This document shows positions 43,470 to 52,730 of a DNA stretch of 64,000 nt, piece after piece. A program made the position numbers and the translations under genes. How positions within the stretch are numbered: position 1 is the stretch's first letter; each line of letters begins with the position of its first letter. The notes under the pieces were generated by a model. That model searched no databases. It was not told the DNA's origin and was given only the letters and a program-made list of their open reading frames with translations. This DNA comes from HXMU1420-13 sp965601825 (GTDB taxonomy: Bacteria > Bacteroidota > Rhodothermia > Balneolales > Balneolaceae): the NCBI GenBank assembly GCA_965601825.1, contig OZ271839.1, positions 434,001-498,000 of the forward strand, in the 5' to 3' direction.

Positions 43470-43904
43470 ATGCCATCTAAAGATTTTCTACTTGAAAAGG
43501 AGACGATTAAAAGAATTGATACGATTCGGATCATCTACTTCATCACGTTCTTATTATTCTTTGCGATAACTGAATTTGGAAGATTTGTATACCGCCCGTT
43601 TATATATGAAAATAATATCTATGATTTCGGATTAGCTGATTCCATAGGTAACCTTGGTGGTATAATAGTACAGTCATTTTTTGGTCTTACAATTATAAAC
43701 TCAACTAAAGAAAAAGGCTTAAGACTCATCATATTTTTTGCTGTTGGTTATGTGCTTTATGAAATAGCGCAACCATACTTGCCTAAAGGTGTATTTGACT
43801 GGAAAGATATCTATGGAACACTACTAGGTGGAATAACTGGGTTATTAATCTTTCTTTCTATTCATAAAGTTATCAAACAGAACAGGATTTTCTGGGAGTT
43901 TTGA
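43470..43904 (+). CDS. VanZ-like membrane protein
   Basis: 144 residues with four transmembrane helices. The motif GYVLYEIAQPYLPKGVFDWKDIYGTLLGGITGLL matches the end of VanZ-like proteins, where a glutamate-containing helix is followed by FDxxDxxxxxxGxxxG. Members include proteins modifying antibiotic resistance; most have no known activity. It is convergent with the permease gene (40 nt between the ends) without a visible terminator. Confidence 0.65.
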   Translation: MPSKDFLLEKETIKRIDTIRIIYFITFLLFFAITEFGRFVYRPFIYENNIYDFGLADSIGNLGGIIVQSFFGLTIINSTKEKGLRLIIFFAVGYVLYEIAQPYLPKGVFDWKDIYGTLLGGITGLLIFLSIHKVIKQNRIFWEF

Positions 43905-43943
43905 TCTTCCATTTCAAAAATTCTTACCTCACATAATACTACA

Positions 43944-46556
43944 CTACTCCGCTTTCAAACTTTGCACAGGATTTACAGTTGAAGCCTTCAATGAATGATA
44001 GCTAACCGTTAATAGCGTAACCAAGGCACACAAGATTATACTAATCGCATAAATCTCCCAACCAATAGATATTCTGTATTGGTAGTTTTGTAACCATATA
44101 GTCATCACATAACCCGCAATTGGTACCGCTATCAAGCAGGCTATAGATACCAGTATTCCAAAATCCTTTGATAAAAGCGCCCATAAACTAGTAATTGAAG
44201 CCCCTAACACTTTTCTGATTCCAATTTCTTTAACGCGCTGCATCACCATAAAAGCAGATAAGCCGAAAAGACCAAGACAACTTATCAAAATGGCCAGAGC
44301 ACTAAAGATTGTCGCTAATGTGCTGGTTTGATCTTCAGACCTAAATTTTGCCAAGTATTGGTCATCCGCAAAATGAGAATGAAATGGATGGTTTGGCAAT
44401 ACACTGTGAAAGCTTCTCTTTACTGTAGCTATAGATTCACCATATGGAATATCCGGATTTAGCCTGACGAACATAAATCCTCTTCTGTCTGTGCTAGTAT
44501 TCGAAAAGAGCATTAATGGTCTTGGCACTCCAAATGGGGATCCCTTTATCATGTCTTTTACTACACCTACAATGGTAAAACTTGTTTGATCATTAAAGGT
44601 GTTATCATGAGCAATAATAACTTTTCCAATTGGATTTGTGAGTCCTAACAATTCAACACCAGATTCGCTTAGTATAACCGAATTCAATTCGTTGCCCAAA
44701 TCTCTTGAAAACTCACGCCCTGCAACTAATTCCCATTTTGTAGCAGCACCATATTCAGGTGTTACATAAATAGTATTGAATGTTTCCCGATTGATAATGG
44801 AAGAACCCTCAATACTAAATCCGCCATTATTTCCGAGGGTGTTTGTTAATGGATAATTTGAGAAAGCGACCTCTTCAACTACTCCGCTTCTTAGTAACTC
44901 TGCTCTAAGTAACTCAGCTTTCTGTGCAAAATCAGCATTTCTACCCCGAATGGTTATCAATCCATCTTTTTCATAACCCATCGACCGGTTTTTGGCATGA
45001 TTAATTTGTTCATGTATCGTGATTGTTCCAATAATCATGAAGATGGAAATAGTGAATTGAAAGACGACTAACACTTGACGAAAACGAACACTACTTCTTC
45101 CCTGGCTCAACTTACCTTTTATAGCTTCTATTGGATTAAATGAAGACAGGAAATATGCAGGGTAACTTCCGGCAAAGAGCGAGATAACAAAGCAAAAAGC
45201 CAGACAGGAAATCCAGAAACCGGAATAAGTCCATGGCATTTCAATTTCTTTTCCGGATATCTGATTAAAACTAGAAAGCAGTGCATATACTAAAATCAAA
45301 GACACAAGTAGAGCACCTAGTACATAAATAAATGACTCCACTAAGTATTGGCTGGCAACCGCTGATCTCACTGAACCCAAGGTCTTTCTAATTCCTACTT
45401 CTTTTCCCCTTGTTTGATATCTGGCAGTATTAAGATTCATGAAATTAATACAGGCTATTATTAGTATAAACAACCCAATGATGATGAATAATCGGATGAA
45501 CTGTACTTTTTGACTTGCGACCTGTACTCCATTTTCGAAAGTTGAATTCAAATTCCAGTCCTTCATTGGAAGAAGAAACATCTCTCTTGGATTGGCCCTT
45601 TCTTCCATATATGGTACCATAATATCTTTTATAGCAGCCGCTGCATCTTCAACCGTTACATTTGGTTGAAGTAAAGCAAACAATTTCATGTTGTAATTAT
45701 CCCAAACAAACGGATTTTGTTCATTATAAAAGAGCGCCATTGAAGAGAAGAATGAAGCATCTCCAAATGTTGAGTTTTTAGGCAGATCTTTAAATACGCC
45801 GGCAATTATTAAGTCTGCTTGCGCATTAAGATTGATCGTTTTTCCAATAACATTGCCTCCTCCGAATGCCTTTTCTGCAAATGATTCTGACACAATTATG
45901 TTGCTGGGATTTTGCAATGCATCTCTGGTTCCATCCAACATAAATAAGGATAGAATGTGGGTTATATCTTCCTGAAAGAAATAGCCCATTTCCTCAAATG
46001 AATTTTCATCAACAGTCAGAATCTGTTCGCTCGGTCTAAAGAAAGTGAGTGCTGTGTACTCGAAGTAATGGGGCAATTTTTCTTGCAATTCAGGGCCAAG
46101 TCCACCTGTCATTGAACTGTTTATATAAATGGCATCACTTGTTACATCTTTTCTAAAAACTTGAACTATACGATCGTAATATTCATGATTTTTATTGTAA
46201 GAGTACTCATCCATTACCCAAAGTGCGATGAAAATGGAAACCATGATTCCAATTGCTAACCCACCAATATTGATCAATGAGAAGGTTTTATTCTTAAGCA
46301 GGTTACGATAGCTGATTTTGAAATTATGTGTAAGCATGACAGGATATAGTGACGGCGATTCAAATTTTTTGATAGCAAACGGACGGAGATAATTAATCAC
46401 TTGAAACCAATAATTAAGCGCTGCTCGTCTTGGGGTGTGCTTTTCCAACTCAAGGAAATATTTCTCTTCTAAATCCCCAATTACTTCCTCCTGAAGATCT
46501 TCCTTCAGAAAAAAGCTTAAGAAGCGAGTAGCCCATTTTGGTGGATGATTTCTCAT
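43944..46556 (-). CDS. FtsX/MacB-type ABC transporter permease with N-terminal prefix domain
   Basis: 870 residues. A 70-residue prefix (WATRFLSFFLKEDLQEEVIGDLEEKYF) of the 'permease prefix 2' type comes first. Then TM1 (about 95-115), a first MacB-like periplasmic domain, three FtsX helices (about 365-475), a second periplasmic domain and the last three helices, ending with KASTVNPVQSLKAE. No ATP-binding gene is adjacent, so the ATPase is encoded elsewhere or the protein acts without one. The gene starts directly after the PadR stop (TAAATG). Such pairs are frequent in Bacteroidota and their substrates are unknown. Confidence 0.9.
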   Translation of the reverse strand: MRNHPPKWATRFLSFFLKEDLQEEVIGDLEEKYFLELEKHTPRRAALNYWFQVINYLRPFAIKKFESPSLYPVMLTHNFKISYRNLLKNKTFSLINIGGLAIGIMVSIFIALWVMDEYSYNKNHEYYDRIVQVFRKDVTSDAIYINSSMTGGLGPELQEKLPHYFEYTALTFFRPSEQILTVDENSFEEMGYFFQEDITHILSLFMLDGTRDALQNPSNIIVSESFAEKAFGGGNVIGKTINLNAQADLIIAGVFKDLPKNSTFGDASFFSSMALFYNEQNPFVWDNYNMKLFALLQPNVTVEDAAAAIKDIMVPYMEERANPREMFLLPMKDWNLNSTFENGVQVASQKVQFIRLFIIIGLFILIIACINFMNLNTARYQTRGKEVGIRKTLGSVRSAVASQYLVESFIYVLGALLVSLILVYALLSSFNQISGKEIEMPWTYSGFWISCLAFCFVISLFAGSYPAYFLSSFNPIEAIKGKLSQGRSSVRFRQVLVVFQFTISIFMIIGTITIHEQINHAKNRSMGYEKDGLITIRGRNADFAQKAELLRAELLRSGVVEEVAFSNYPLTNTLGNNGGFSIEGSSIINRETFNTIYVTPEYGAATKWELVAGREFSRDLGNELNSVILSESGVELLGLTNPIGKVIIAHDNTFNDQTSFTIVGVVKDMIKGSPFGVPRPLMLFSNTSTDRRGFMFVRLNPDIPYGESIATVKRSFHSVLPNHPFHSHFADDQYLAKFRSEDQTSTLATIFSALAILISCLGLFGLSAFMVMQRVKEIGIRKVLGASITSLWALLSKDFGILVSIACLIAVPIAGYVMTIWLQNYQYRISIGWEIYAISIILCALVTLLTVSYHSLKASTVNPVQSLKAE

Positions 46557-46898
46557 TTATCCCAGGCTGTATTTAAATCCGGCAAATGCTGGAAATTGGT
46601 TCCACAGTGATAGTTTTTGGTCCCTCGACAATTTCAATGCCTTATGACCTGCACCTGTTATTTCATAGATTCTCTTTCTTCGACCTCCTCTCTCTGCAGT
46701 CGGCTTTCCCATCTCTGATTTCAGAAAACCTTTTTCACCAAGACGATTTAAGGTAGAGTGTACTGCACCAATCGAAACGGAGCGTTTTAATTGTAGTTCA
46801 AATTCTTCCGCGATTTTGAATGCATAGGCATCATCACCCAGAATTCCTGTGATCAAAAGGAGCGTTTCTTCGAAATCTCCGAGTTTTGTTTCTTTCAT
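46557..46898 (-). CDS. PadR-family transcriptional regulator
   Basis: 113 residues, a winged-helix PadR protein: LLLITGILGDDAYAFKIAEEFE, SVSIGAVHSTLNRLGEKGFL and RGGRRKRIYEITGAGHKAL. It probably acts as a ligand-sensitive repressor of itself and the permease, which is fused to it without a gap. An 11-bp perfect inverted repeat lies 13 nt upstream of its start. Confidence 0.93.
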   Translation of the reverse strand: MKETKLGDFEETLLLITGILGDDAYAFKIAEEFELQLKRSVSIGAVHSTLNRLGEKGFLKSEMGKPTAERGGRRKRIYEITGAGHKALKLSRDQKLSLWNQFPAFAGFKYSLG

Positions 46899-46911
46899 AT
46901 CTTTTTAATTT

Positions 46912-46948
46912 GTAGAACAAATATAATAGAAAAAATCATTTGTTCTAC
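46912..46948 (-). promoter_or_regulatory. 11-bp perfect inverted repeat, candidate PadR operator
   Basis: gtagaacaaat (46912-46922) and atttgttctac (46938-46948) are exact reverse complements with a 15-nt spacer, just upstream of the PadR start. The half-site ttgttcta recurs at 47113-47120 in the region of the second PadR module. Position and symmetry suit a self-regulating operator. Confidence 0.7.
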
Positions 46949-46994
46949 TTTTTAGTAAGATATTTTATTTGGTATAGACATTCACACTTTATAA

Positions 46995-47100
46995 TCATGC
47001 TGAATATAGTTCAGCATCTTAGTGGTGTCCATGTTTTTTACTCGATTCGTAAGATCCTGAAACGAGCTTGTGCTGAACCTGATTCAGTATTCAGGATGAT
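46995..47100. repeat. REP-like palindromic element
   Basis: The 308-bp gap between the two PadR genes contains tcatgctgaa...ttcagcatctt (46995-47020) and, at 47051-47100, aagatcctga...tcaggatgat, whose ends are an inverted version of the same pattern. This resembles the element at 8392-8497. The remaining sequence carries the two operator-like repeats. Confidence 0.6.
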
Positions 47101-47131
47101 CTATCACATAATTGTTCTAAAACACTTAAAC

Positions 47132-47202
47132 CCAATTCTAAAAATTTGAAACAAATAAAAATTTCTGTAGTATTGCGATTAGTTTCAAAAAATAAGAATT
47201 GG
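47132..47202 (+). promoter_or_regulatory. nested inverted repeats upstream of the second PadR gene
   Basis: ccaattct (47132-47139) pairs with agaattgg (47195-47202), and inside it tttgaaac (47145-47152) pairs with gtttcaaa (47182-47189). Both arms have a 5-nt unpaired A-rich spacer at the same place. The right arm ends 4 nt before the ATG at 47207. It may be an operator, or an RNA hairpin that hides the ribosome binding region. Confidence 0.6.
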
Positions 47203-47206
47203 TTTT

Positions 47207-47533
47207 ATGAAGTTATTAACCCGCGCTGAAGAGTACATTTTACTCGCCGTTTTTAAACTTGGTGAAGATGCCTACAGCATCCCAATCCGCGAAAAACTTA
47301 TAGAAATAACCGGAAAAAACTGGTCATTGGGAGCTATTTATATGCCACTAGAGAGACTGGAAAAGCGCCGGTTACTTACCTCTCGTTTTTCAGAGTCTAC
47401 ACCAGAACGAGGTGGTCGGCATAAAAGAATTTATGAATTAACGGAAGCCGGTAAAGCCTCACTTCGCGAGATTTATGAGGTACAGCAGACTATATGGGAA
47501 GGAATTCCACAACTCATTTTTAGCAAGGCTTAA
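47207..47533 (+). CDS. PadR-family transcriptional regulator
   Basis: 108 residues. The winged-helix pattern is ILLAVFKLGEDAYSIPIREKL, NWSLGAIYMPLERLEKRRLL and RGGRHKRIYELTEAGKASL. It is related to, but not a recent copy of, the PadR at 46.6 kb. It lies 3 nt upstream of its permease. The two PadR-permease modules are back to back, transcribed outward from a shared 308-bp gap. Confidence 0.93.
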   Translation: MKLLTRAEEYILLAVFKLGEDAYSIPIREKLIEITGKNWSLGAIYMPLERLEKRRLLTSRFSESTPERGGRHKRIYELTEAGKASLREIYEVQQTIWEGIPQLIFSKA

Positions 47534-47536
47534 TTC

Positions 47537-50164
47537 ATGAATCTGCATAGCCCACCAAAACTTGCCGAAAAAATTCTAGAGCGTCTTTTATATGATGATG
47601 TCTGGAAAACTATGCTGGGTGATTTGCAGGAATTCTATCATGTTTTATATGAAGAAGAGGGAAAAGCGAAAGCTAATCGATGGTATTGGCTACAAATCCT
47701 GAAATATGCACCATCAAAAATCATTCACAAATTCATTTGGAGTGTCGAAATGTTTATAAATTACCTGAAAATCTCGTTTAGAAATCTGATTAAGCATAAA
47801 AGCTATTCTTTTATAAATGTATTTGGGCTTGCAGTTGGACTCATCAGCTTTGTACTAATTGCCATCTACCTCTTTTATGAAATTAGTTATGATTCATTTC
47901 ATCCGGATAGTGACCGAACTTATATGATCACTTATAATTTTCCGGAAAATGAGTATCTGGGTACAAGTAGATTTGCAGTCACACCTACTGCTATGGCATT
48001 GGCGCTAAAAGAAGACTATCCGGAGGTTGAGAAATCAACACACTTTTCAACCATTTCTTCAGCTTTAACAACAGAAAATCTCAGTGTAAATCATTTGGGA
48101 GTTAGTGTCGACTATGATTTTCTTGATATGTTTTACTTTGGTTGGAGACAGGGGAAAAAATCTACGGCATTAGAGGATCCCCATTCCATCATCCTTACAG
48201 AAAGTCTTGCTACAGCATTATTTGGGAATGACAATCCAATTGGAAAAACAATTAATCTGAAATACCTAAATGGTCGGGAGCAGGAAAAGACGGTAACCGG
48301 TGTAATTGATGATTTACCAGGGAATACCATGTTTAATTTTCAATTCATCATTAACCACCCAACTACACCATACTACGAATATAATCTAAGTACTTGGTCG
48401 AATAACAATGAGTATACATTTGTTACTTTAAATGAATCTGCATCTTCTATCGAATTTGAACAAAATCTGGTTGGATTACGAGATAAGTATCTCATAAATG
48501 ACAGTTACTACAAAGAGGACCTTGCAAGATTACCAAGTATTCATACCCTTCCATTAGAAGATATTCACCTGCATGCCGGTAACATTAATTTTATGATTGG
48601 TACACCAGGGAACATCAAATACCTCTATCTCTTTTCAGTTGTTGGCATCCTAATCTTATTGATCGCATCACTTAACTATATGAATCTGGCAACTGCTCGC
48701 TCACTTACTCGAGCCAAAGAAATAGCTGTTCGAAAAACAAATGGAGCATTTAGATCAAATTTGGTGATACAATTCACATCAGAAGCTGTGGTTATTTCCC
48801 TGATCAGTCTCTTTTTGGCAATAATTGGTGTTTACTTGTTATTGCCAGCTTTCACAGATCTTGCTGATATCACACTCTCCACCAATTATCTATATAGCTG
48901 GACGTTTTGGGGATCCGTTACTTTCTTGACATTTGTTATCGGGATCATTTCTGGAAGCTATCCTTCACTATTTCTTAGTAGACTTCAACCAAACCTAATC
49001 CTGAAGAATGAGACCAAAGGTGGAAAAGGGAATAAGACCATAAGAGACCTACTTGTTATTACGCAATTTTCAGTAACAATGGTCTTAATAATTAGCTTTC
49101 TGGTTGTTTATAGTCAACTCGACTATATCCAGTCAATGAATACAGGCCTCAATAGAGATCAGGTGATCAGAATTCCTGTGCAGGACTCAGAACTTCAAGA
49201 TCGTTATGATGTATTACGAACGGAGTTAGTATCCAACCCGAACATTATAGAAGTTTCTACTTCTCAGTTTAACCCCATTCAAATGTCGAGTAAAACATCC
49301 AGTATTGAATGGGAGGGACAACAAGACGAGGAACAGCTAAGTATGTATATATCACCGGTAGGATTCAATTTCATTGAAATGTTCGATCTGAATTTGATTG
49401 AAGGGCGTTCATTCTCTGATGATTTATATCGTGCTGAAATGAAAGATTACATTTTAAATGAATCTGCTATTCAATTGTTGGGTTGGTCTAATCAGGAAGC
49501 GATGGGGAAAAGTTTTAGTATGTGGGGAAATGATGGCCAAATTGTTGGTGTAGTAAAAGATTTTAATTTCCTCTCACTATTTCTCGAGATAGAGCCCCTC
49601 GCTTTTATGATAAATCCCGATGTACGCCAAAGAAATCACTTAATAAAAATAAGTGCTGTAAATATTCAGGAAACGATCGGTTTCATTGAAGAAACCTATG
49701 CTGAATTTTCACCAGCTTCTCCTTTTTCATATACATTCTTGGATGATTCATTTGTAAACCAATATCAATCAGAAATTAAAATGGGGACTGTTTTCGCTTA
49801 TTTCACTGTAATTGCTCTAATAATCGCCTGCTTAGGCTTATTTGGTTTGACTACCTTTATTAGTGAACAACGCACTAAAGAAATTGGTGTTAGAAAAATC
49901 CTGGGAGCAAATGTTTTTCAACTAGTGGCATTACTAAATCAGGATCTACTTAAACTAATTACATTCAGTTTCATCATCTCCATTCCAATTGGTTGGTATG
50001 CTGCAAACTGGTGGTTATCAGATTTTGCATACCGAATGGATCTTGGGGTTGGGGTCTTCATACTAACCGGATTACTTGCTTATGGTATTGCAATGCTCAC
50101 CGTTTCAATTAAGTCAGTACAGACAGCGAGTGCAAATCCTGTAGAAAGTCTTAGAAGCGAATAA
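47537..50164 (+). CDS. FtsX/MacB-type ABC transporter permease with N-terminal prefix domain
   Basis: 875 residues with the same architecture as the permease at 43.9-46.6 kb: a prefix (KLAEKILERLLYDDVWKTMLGDLQEFYHVLYEEEG), TM1 (about 95-118), a periplasmic MacB-type domain, three FtsX helices, a second periplasmic domain, and the last helices ending TASANPVESLRSE. Clear divergence in the periplasmic parts (the substrate-facing side) suggests a different substrate. No ATPase gene in the window. It is cotranscribed with the upstream PadR. Confidence 0.9.
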   Translation: MNLHSPPKLAEKILERLLYDDVWKTMLGDLQEFYHVLYEEEGKAKANRWYWLQILKYAPSKIIHKFIWSVEMFINYLKISFRNLIKHKSYSFINVFGLAVGLISFVLIAIYLFYEISYDSFHPDSDRTYMITYNFPENEYLGTSRFAVTPTAMALALKEDYPEVEKSTHFSTISSALTTENLSVNHLGVSVDYDFLDMFYFGWRQGKKSTALEDPHSIILTESLATALFGNDNPIGKTINLKYLNGREQEKTVTGVIDDLPGNTMFNFQFIINHPTTPYYEYNLSTWSNNNEYTFVTLNESASSIEFEQNLVGLRDKYLINDSYYKEDLARLPSIHTLPLEDIHLHAGNINFMIGTPGNIKYLYLFSVVGILILLIASLNYMNLATARSLTRAKEIAVRKTNGAFRSNLVIQFTSEAVVISLISLFLAIIGVYLLLPAFTDLADITLSTNYLYSWTFWGSVTFLTFVIGIISGSYPSLFLSRLQPNLILKNETKGGKGNKTIRDLLVITQFSVTMVLIISFLVVYSQLDYIQSMNTGLNRDQVIRIPVQDSELQDRYDVLRTELVSNPNIIEVSTSQFNPIQMSSKTSSIEWEGQQDEEQLSMYISPVGFNFIEMFDLNLIEGRSFSDDLYRAEMKDYILNESAIQLLGWSNQEAMGKSFSMWGNDGQIVGVVKDFNFLSLFLEIEPLAFMINPDVRQRNHLIKISAVNIQETIGFIEETYAEFSPASPFSYTFLDDSFVNQYQSEIKMGTVFAYFTVIALIIACLGLFGLTTFISEQRTKEIGVRKILGANVFQLVALLNQDLLKLITFSFIISIPIGWYAANWWLSDFAYRMDLGVGVFILTGLLAYGIAMLTVSIKSVQTASANPVESLRSE

Positions 50165-50170
50165 TGTAAA

Positions 50171-50186
50171 ATGTAAGCACTTACAT
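50171..50186 (+). promoter_or_regulatory. 7+7 palindrome upstream of the GH13 gene
   Basis: atgtaag and cttacat flank two bases (16 nt in total, nearly a full palindrome). It lies between the permease stop and the GH13 start, 63 nt before that start. Outer bases ATGTA/TACAT are of the type bound by PadR and several other regulators. It has no T-run, so it is not a terminator. Function unproven. Confidence 0.45.
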
Positions 50187-50248
50187 AAGATTCTGTGGTA
50201 CGGGATAGTTATTATCTGGAGTTCTAATAATTGCCTAACCCTACACTC

Positions 50249-52102
50249 ATGAAGAATACTTTTTTAACTATTGTGGCCAGCTTTCTCTTAGTTGGTATTT
50301 CCTACGCCCAGGTTGATAAAATGGAACCACCATTCTGGTGGACAGATATGCCTGTTCAGGAACTTCAAATTCAATTATACGGCGATAATTTCGGAGAATA
50401 TCGTGCTAGTATTGATTACCCAGGTGTTGAAATCACCCAACAAATTGCAGTAGACTCAAAAAACTATTTATTCCTGTATCTGAATGTATCGGAAGATGCG
50501 GAGCCAGGAACCATGGAGATTGAACTTCGAAAAGGTAGACGTGATCGAGTTAATGTCGACTTTGAACTGAAGCCAAGAGAATCAACCGAAGGAAGGCATA
50601 TGGGTTTTGATGCATCGGATTTGATTTATCTGATGATGCCGGATCGATTCGCGAATGGAAATCCTGATAATGATTCAATTGATGGTATGTTGGAAACAGC
50701 AGATGTGACTAATCCAGAACGCCGCCAGGGTGGTGATCTTCAAGGTGTAATGGATAATCTGGATTACATCAAGGAACAGGGAATGACGGCAATCTGGCTA
50801 ATGCCAATTTTTGAAAATGATATGACGCCGGAATACGGCGGTTATCACGGATATGCAGCTACAGATATGTATCGCGTTGATCGTCGTTTTGGTACCAATG
50901 ATGAATACAAAGCACTTGTAAATGCTTCTCATGAAATGGGTATGAAAGTAATCATGGATATGATTCACAATCATATTGGTGATCAACATTGGTGGATGAA
51001 AGATTTACCAACTGCAGATTGGGTTCACAGTTGGGAGAAATATGGTCAGACCAGCTATCGAGGACCAGTAGCTTCAGATCCTTATGCATCTCAATTCGAT
51101 CATGACCAACTTGAAAAAGGCTGGTTTGTAAAAGAAATGCCAGATTTGAATCAGAACAATCCTCTCTTATCTGATTATTTAATTCAGAACACGATTTGGT
51201 GGATTGAGTTTTCAGGCATTGATGGCATTAGAATGGATACCTATGTTTTTCCTGACAAAGACTATATGGCTCGATGGGCTGATGAAGTTTTAACTGCTTA
51301 TCCAAACTTCAATATTGTTGGGGAAGCCTGGTTGAACTATCCTGGTCCGGAATCATTCTGGCAATATGATCTTGGAAATAAAGATGACGGTTACCAATCA
51401 AATCTTCCAAGTGTAACCGATTTCCCATTGGCTCAAACTATTGATAGAGCGCTTAACGAAAACTTTGGCTGGGATAATGGACTTTCAGCCATCTGGAACC
51501 TGCTAGGTAACGACTTCATGTACGATGATCCCATGCTTAACGTGATATTCCTTGATAATCATGATATGGATCGAATTTTCGAAAGACTTGGAAAGGATGA
51601 AGCCAAGTTTAAAATGGCGTACGGGTTTTTACTTACAACTCGGGGTATTCCACAAGTGTATTATGGTAACGAGTTGATGATGGCACACGAATATCGTGGT
51701 GGTGATGATGAACACCGACGACCAAATATGCCGGGTGGTTGGCCTGATGATGAGCGGACGGTATTCACTGAAGAAGGAAGAACGGATAAAGAAAACGAGA
51801 TTTTCGAATTCACAAAAACGCTGAATCACTGGAGAATGAACTCGCCGGCAATTCATGAAGGCGATTTAATTCACTTTGTGCCTCGTGATGGTATTTACGC
51901 TTACTTCAGGCTTCATGAAGAGCAAAATGTGATGGTAATCATGAATCAAAATCAAGAGGATGTAACCATTCCTCGTGATATGTTAGCTGAAATTCTAGAT
52001 CATTTTTCAATTGGAACCAGCGTGCATGATGGCTCCACTATTGATATAACAGTTGATTTTATAGCTCCGGCTATGACCACTTCGATTTGGGATTTGGATT
52101 AG
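50249..52102 (+). CDS. secreted glycoside hydrolase family 13 (cyclomaltodextrinase/neopullulanase-like)
   Basis: 617 residues from the ATG at 50249, which begins a signal peptide (ending SYAQ). An N-terminal beta domain of about 100 residues, of the cyclomaltodextrinase type, leads into the (beta/alpha)8 barrel: DLIYLMMPDRFANG, YHGYAATDMYRVDRRFG, nucleophile D330 in GIRMDTY, acid/base E359 in VGEAWLN, and transition-state D439 in LDNHD. A C-terminal beta domain closes the protein. It should hydrolyse alpha-1,4 glucans in the periplasm or at the outer membrane, similar in style to SusA of Bacteroides. No SusC/SusD genes are adjacent. Confidence 0.93.
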   Translation: MKNTFLTIVASFLLVGISYAQVDKMEPPFWWTDMPVQELQIQLYGDNFGEYRASIDYPGVEITQQIAVDSKNYLFLYLNVSEDAEPGTMEIELRKGRRDRVNVDFELKPRESTEGRHMGFDASDLIYLMMPDRFANGNPDNDSIDGMLETADVTNPERRQGGDLQGVMDNLDYIKEQGMTAIWLMPIFENDMTPEYGGYHGYAATDMYRVDRRFGTNDEYKALVNASHEMGMKVIMDMIHNHIGDQHWWMKDLPTADWVHSWEKYGQTSYRGPVASDPYASQFDHDQLEKGWFVKEMPDLNQNNPLLSDYLIQNTIWWIEFSGIDGIRMDTYVFPDKDYMARWADEVLTAYPNFNIVGEAWLNYPGPESFWQYDLGNKDDGYQSNLPSVTDFPLAQTIDRALNENFGWDNGLSAIWNLLGNDFMYDDPMLNVIFLDNHDMDRIFERLGKDEAKFKMAYGFLLTTRGIPQVYYGNELMMAHEYRGGDDEHRRPNMPGGWPDDERTVFTEEGRTDKENEIFEFTKTLNHWRMNSPAIHEGDLIHFVPRDGIYAYFRLHEEQNVMVIMNQNQEDVTIPRDMLAEILDHFSIGTSVHDGSTIDITVDFIAPAMTTSIWDLD

Positions 52103-52128
52103 AAGGATTCAATTCCTTCTCTTCTTTA
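52101..52128 (+). terminator. weak hairpin at the end of the GH13 gene
   Basis: agaagga (52101-52107) pairs with tccttct (52114-52120) with a 6-nt loop, followed by only a short pyrimidine stretch. The stem overlaps the stop codon. A weak terminator at best. Confidence 0.35.
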
Positions 52129-52208
52129 AGCCATTCTGAGGCTATTCCGAAGTAAATTCGGGAAAGAATCAATGCTATAATAAATTTAGATTGATGTTCT
52201 AGTGTAAA

Positions 52209-52658
52209 ATGAAAGGTTTTAAAGTAATTGAAATATTTCGAGTAGATCATGAAGATGATCTACTCGAGCTTCATATCAATTTGGAGAACTATAAAAATAA
52301 AAAATCTCTAAGTCTTGAGCTAAATAGTGATGCGGAAACTATTCGAGCTAACCAAAACGATAATTGGGTTACTTTAGAATCAATTCAATATGAAATATTT
52401 TCAACAACCAAAGTTGGAAATGATAATGACTTATCAAGATTAATTGGATGTGATATAAACCATATTCAGTATGGTATAGGCAGAACTTTATTCTCGCATG
52501 AACAAGTTCTTTATTATTTTAGAATGGATGGGGATTTTGTGAATTTTATATTTTTCAATAACGGCGATACGGGCTGTTATTTATTTAATAATATCGATGA
52601 TATACTCGCGAATGATAATTTTGGTGAAGTTTCATGGAGCTTAAACCCACCAAACTAA
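52209..52658 (+). CDS. hypothetical cytoplasmic protein
   Basis: 149 residues from an ATG at 52209. Acidic, soluble, no signal peptide or transmembrane helix. The beginning (VIEIFRVDHEDDLLELHINLENYKNKKSLSLEL) and later HIQYGIGRTLFSHEQVLYYF suggest an alpha/beta fold. No family recognised. Base composition is more AT-rich than its neighbours, and the gene stands alone between the GH13 gene and a repeat, so recent acquisition is possible. Confidence 0.5.
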   Translation: MKGFKVIEIFRVDHEDDLLELHINLENYKNKKSLSLELNSDAETIRANQNDNWVTLESIQYEIFSTTKVGNDNDLSRLIGCDINHIQYGIGRTLFSHEQVLYYFRMDGDFVNFIFFNNGDTGCYLFNNIDDILANDNFGEVSWSLNPPN

Positions 52659-52730
52659 CCCAAACTTTTGCAAGCTTTCTATTGTAATTTTGTAACCACT
52701 TAGTAAGCTAGAATTGTATTCAATTTCTGC

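Noticed and set aside
46940..47149. 69-codon plus-strand ORF between the two PadR genes
   Set aside because: It runs through the repeat element and the operator-like region and has no protein-like features.
43944..50164. MacB-type macrolide exporters
   Set aside because: The MacB-like periplasmic and FtsX parts are present, but MacB carries its own ATPase domain, absent here; no ATPase gene is adjacent either.
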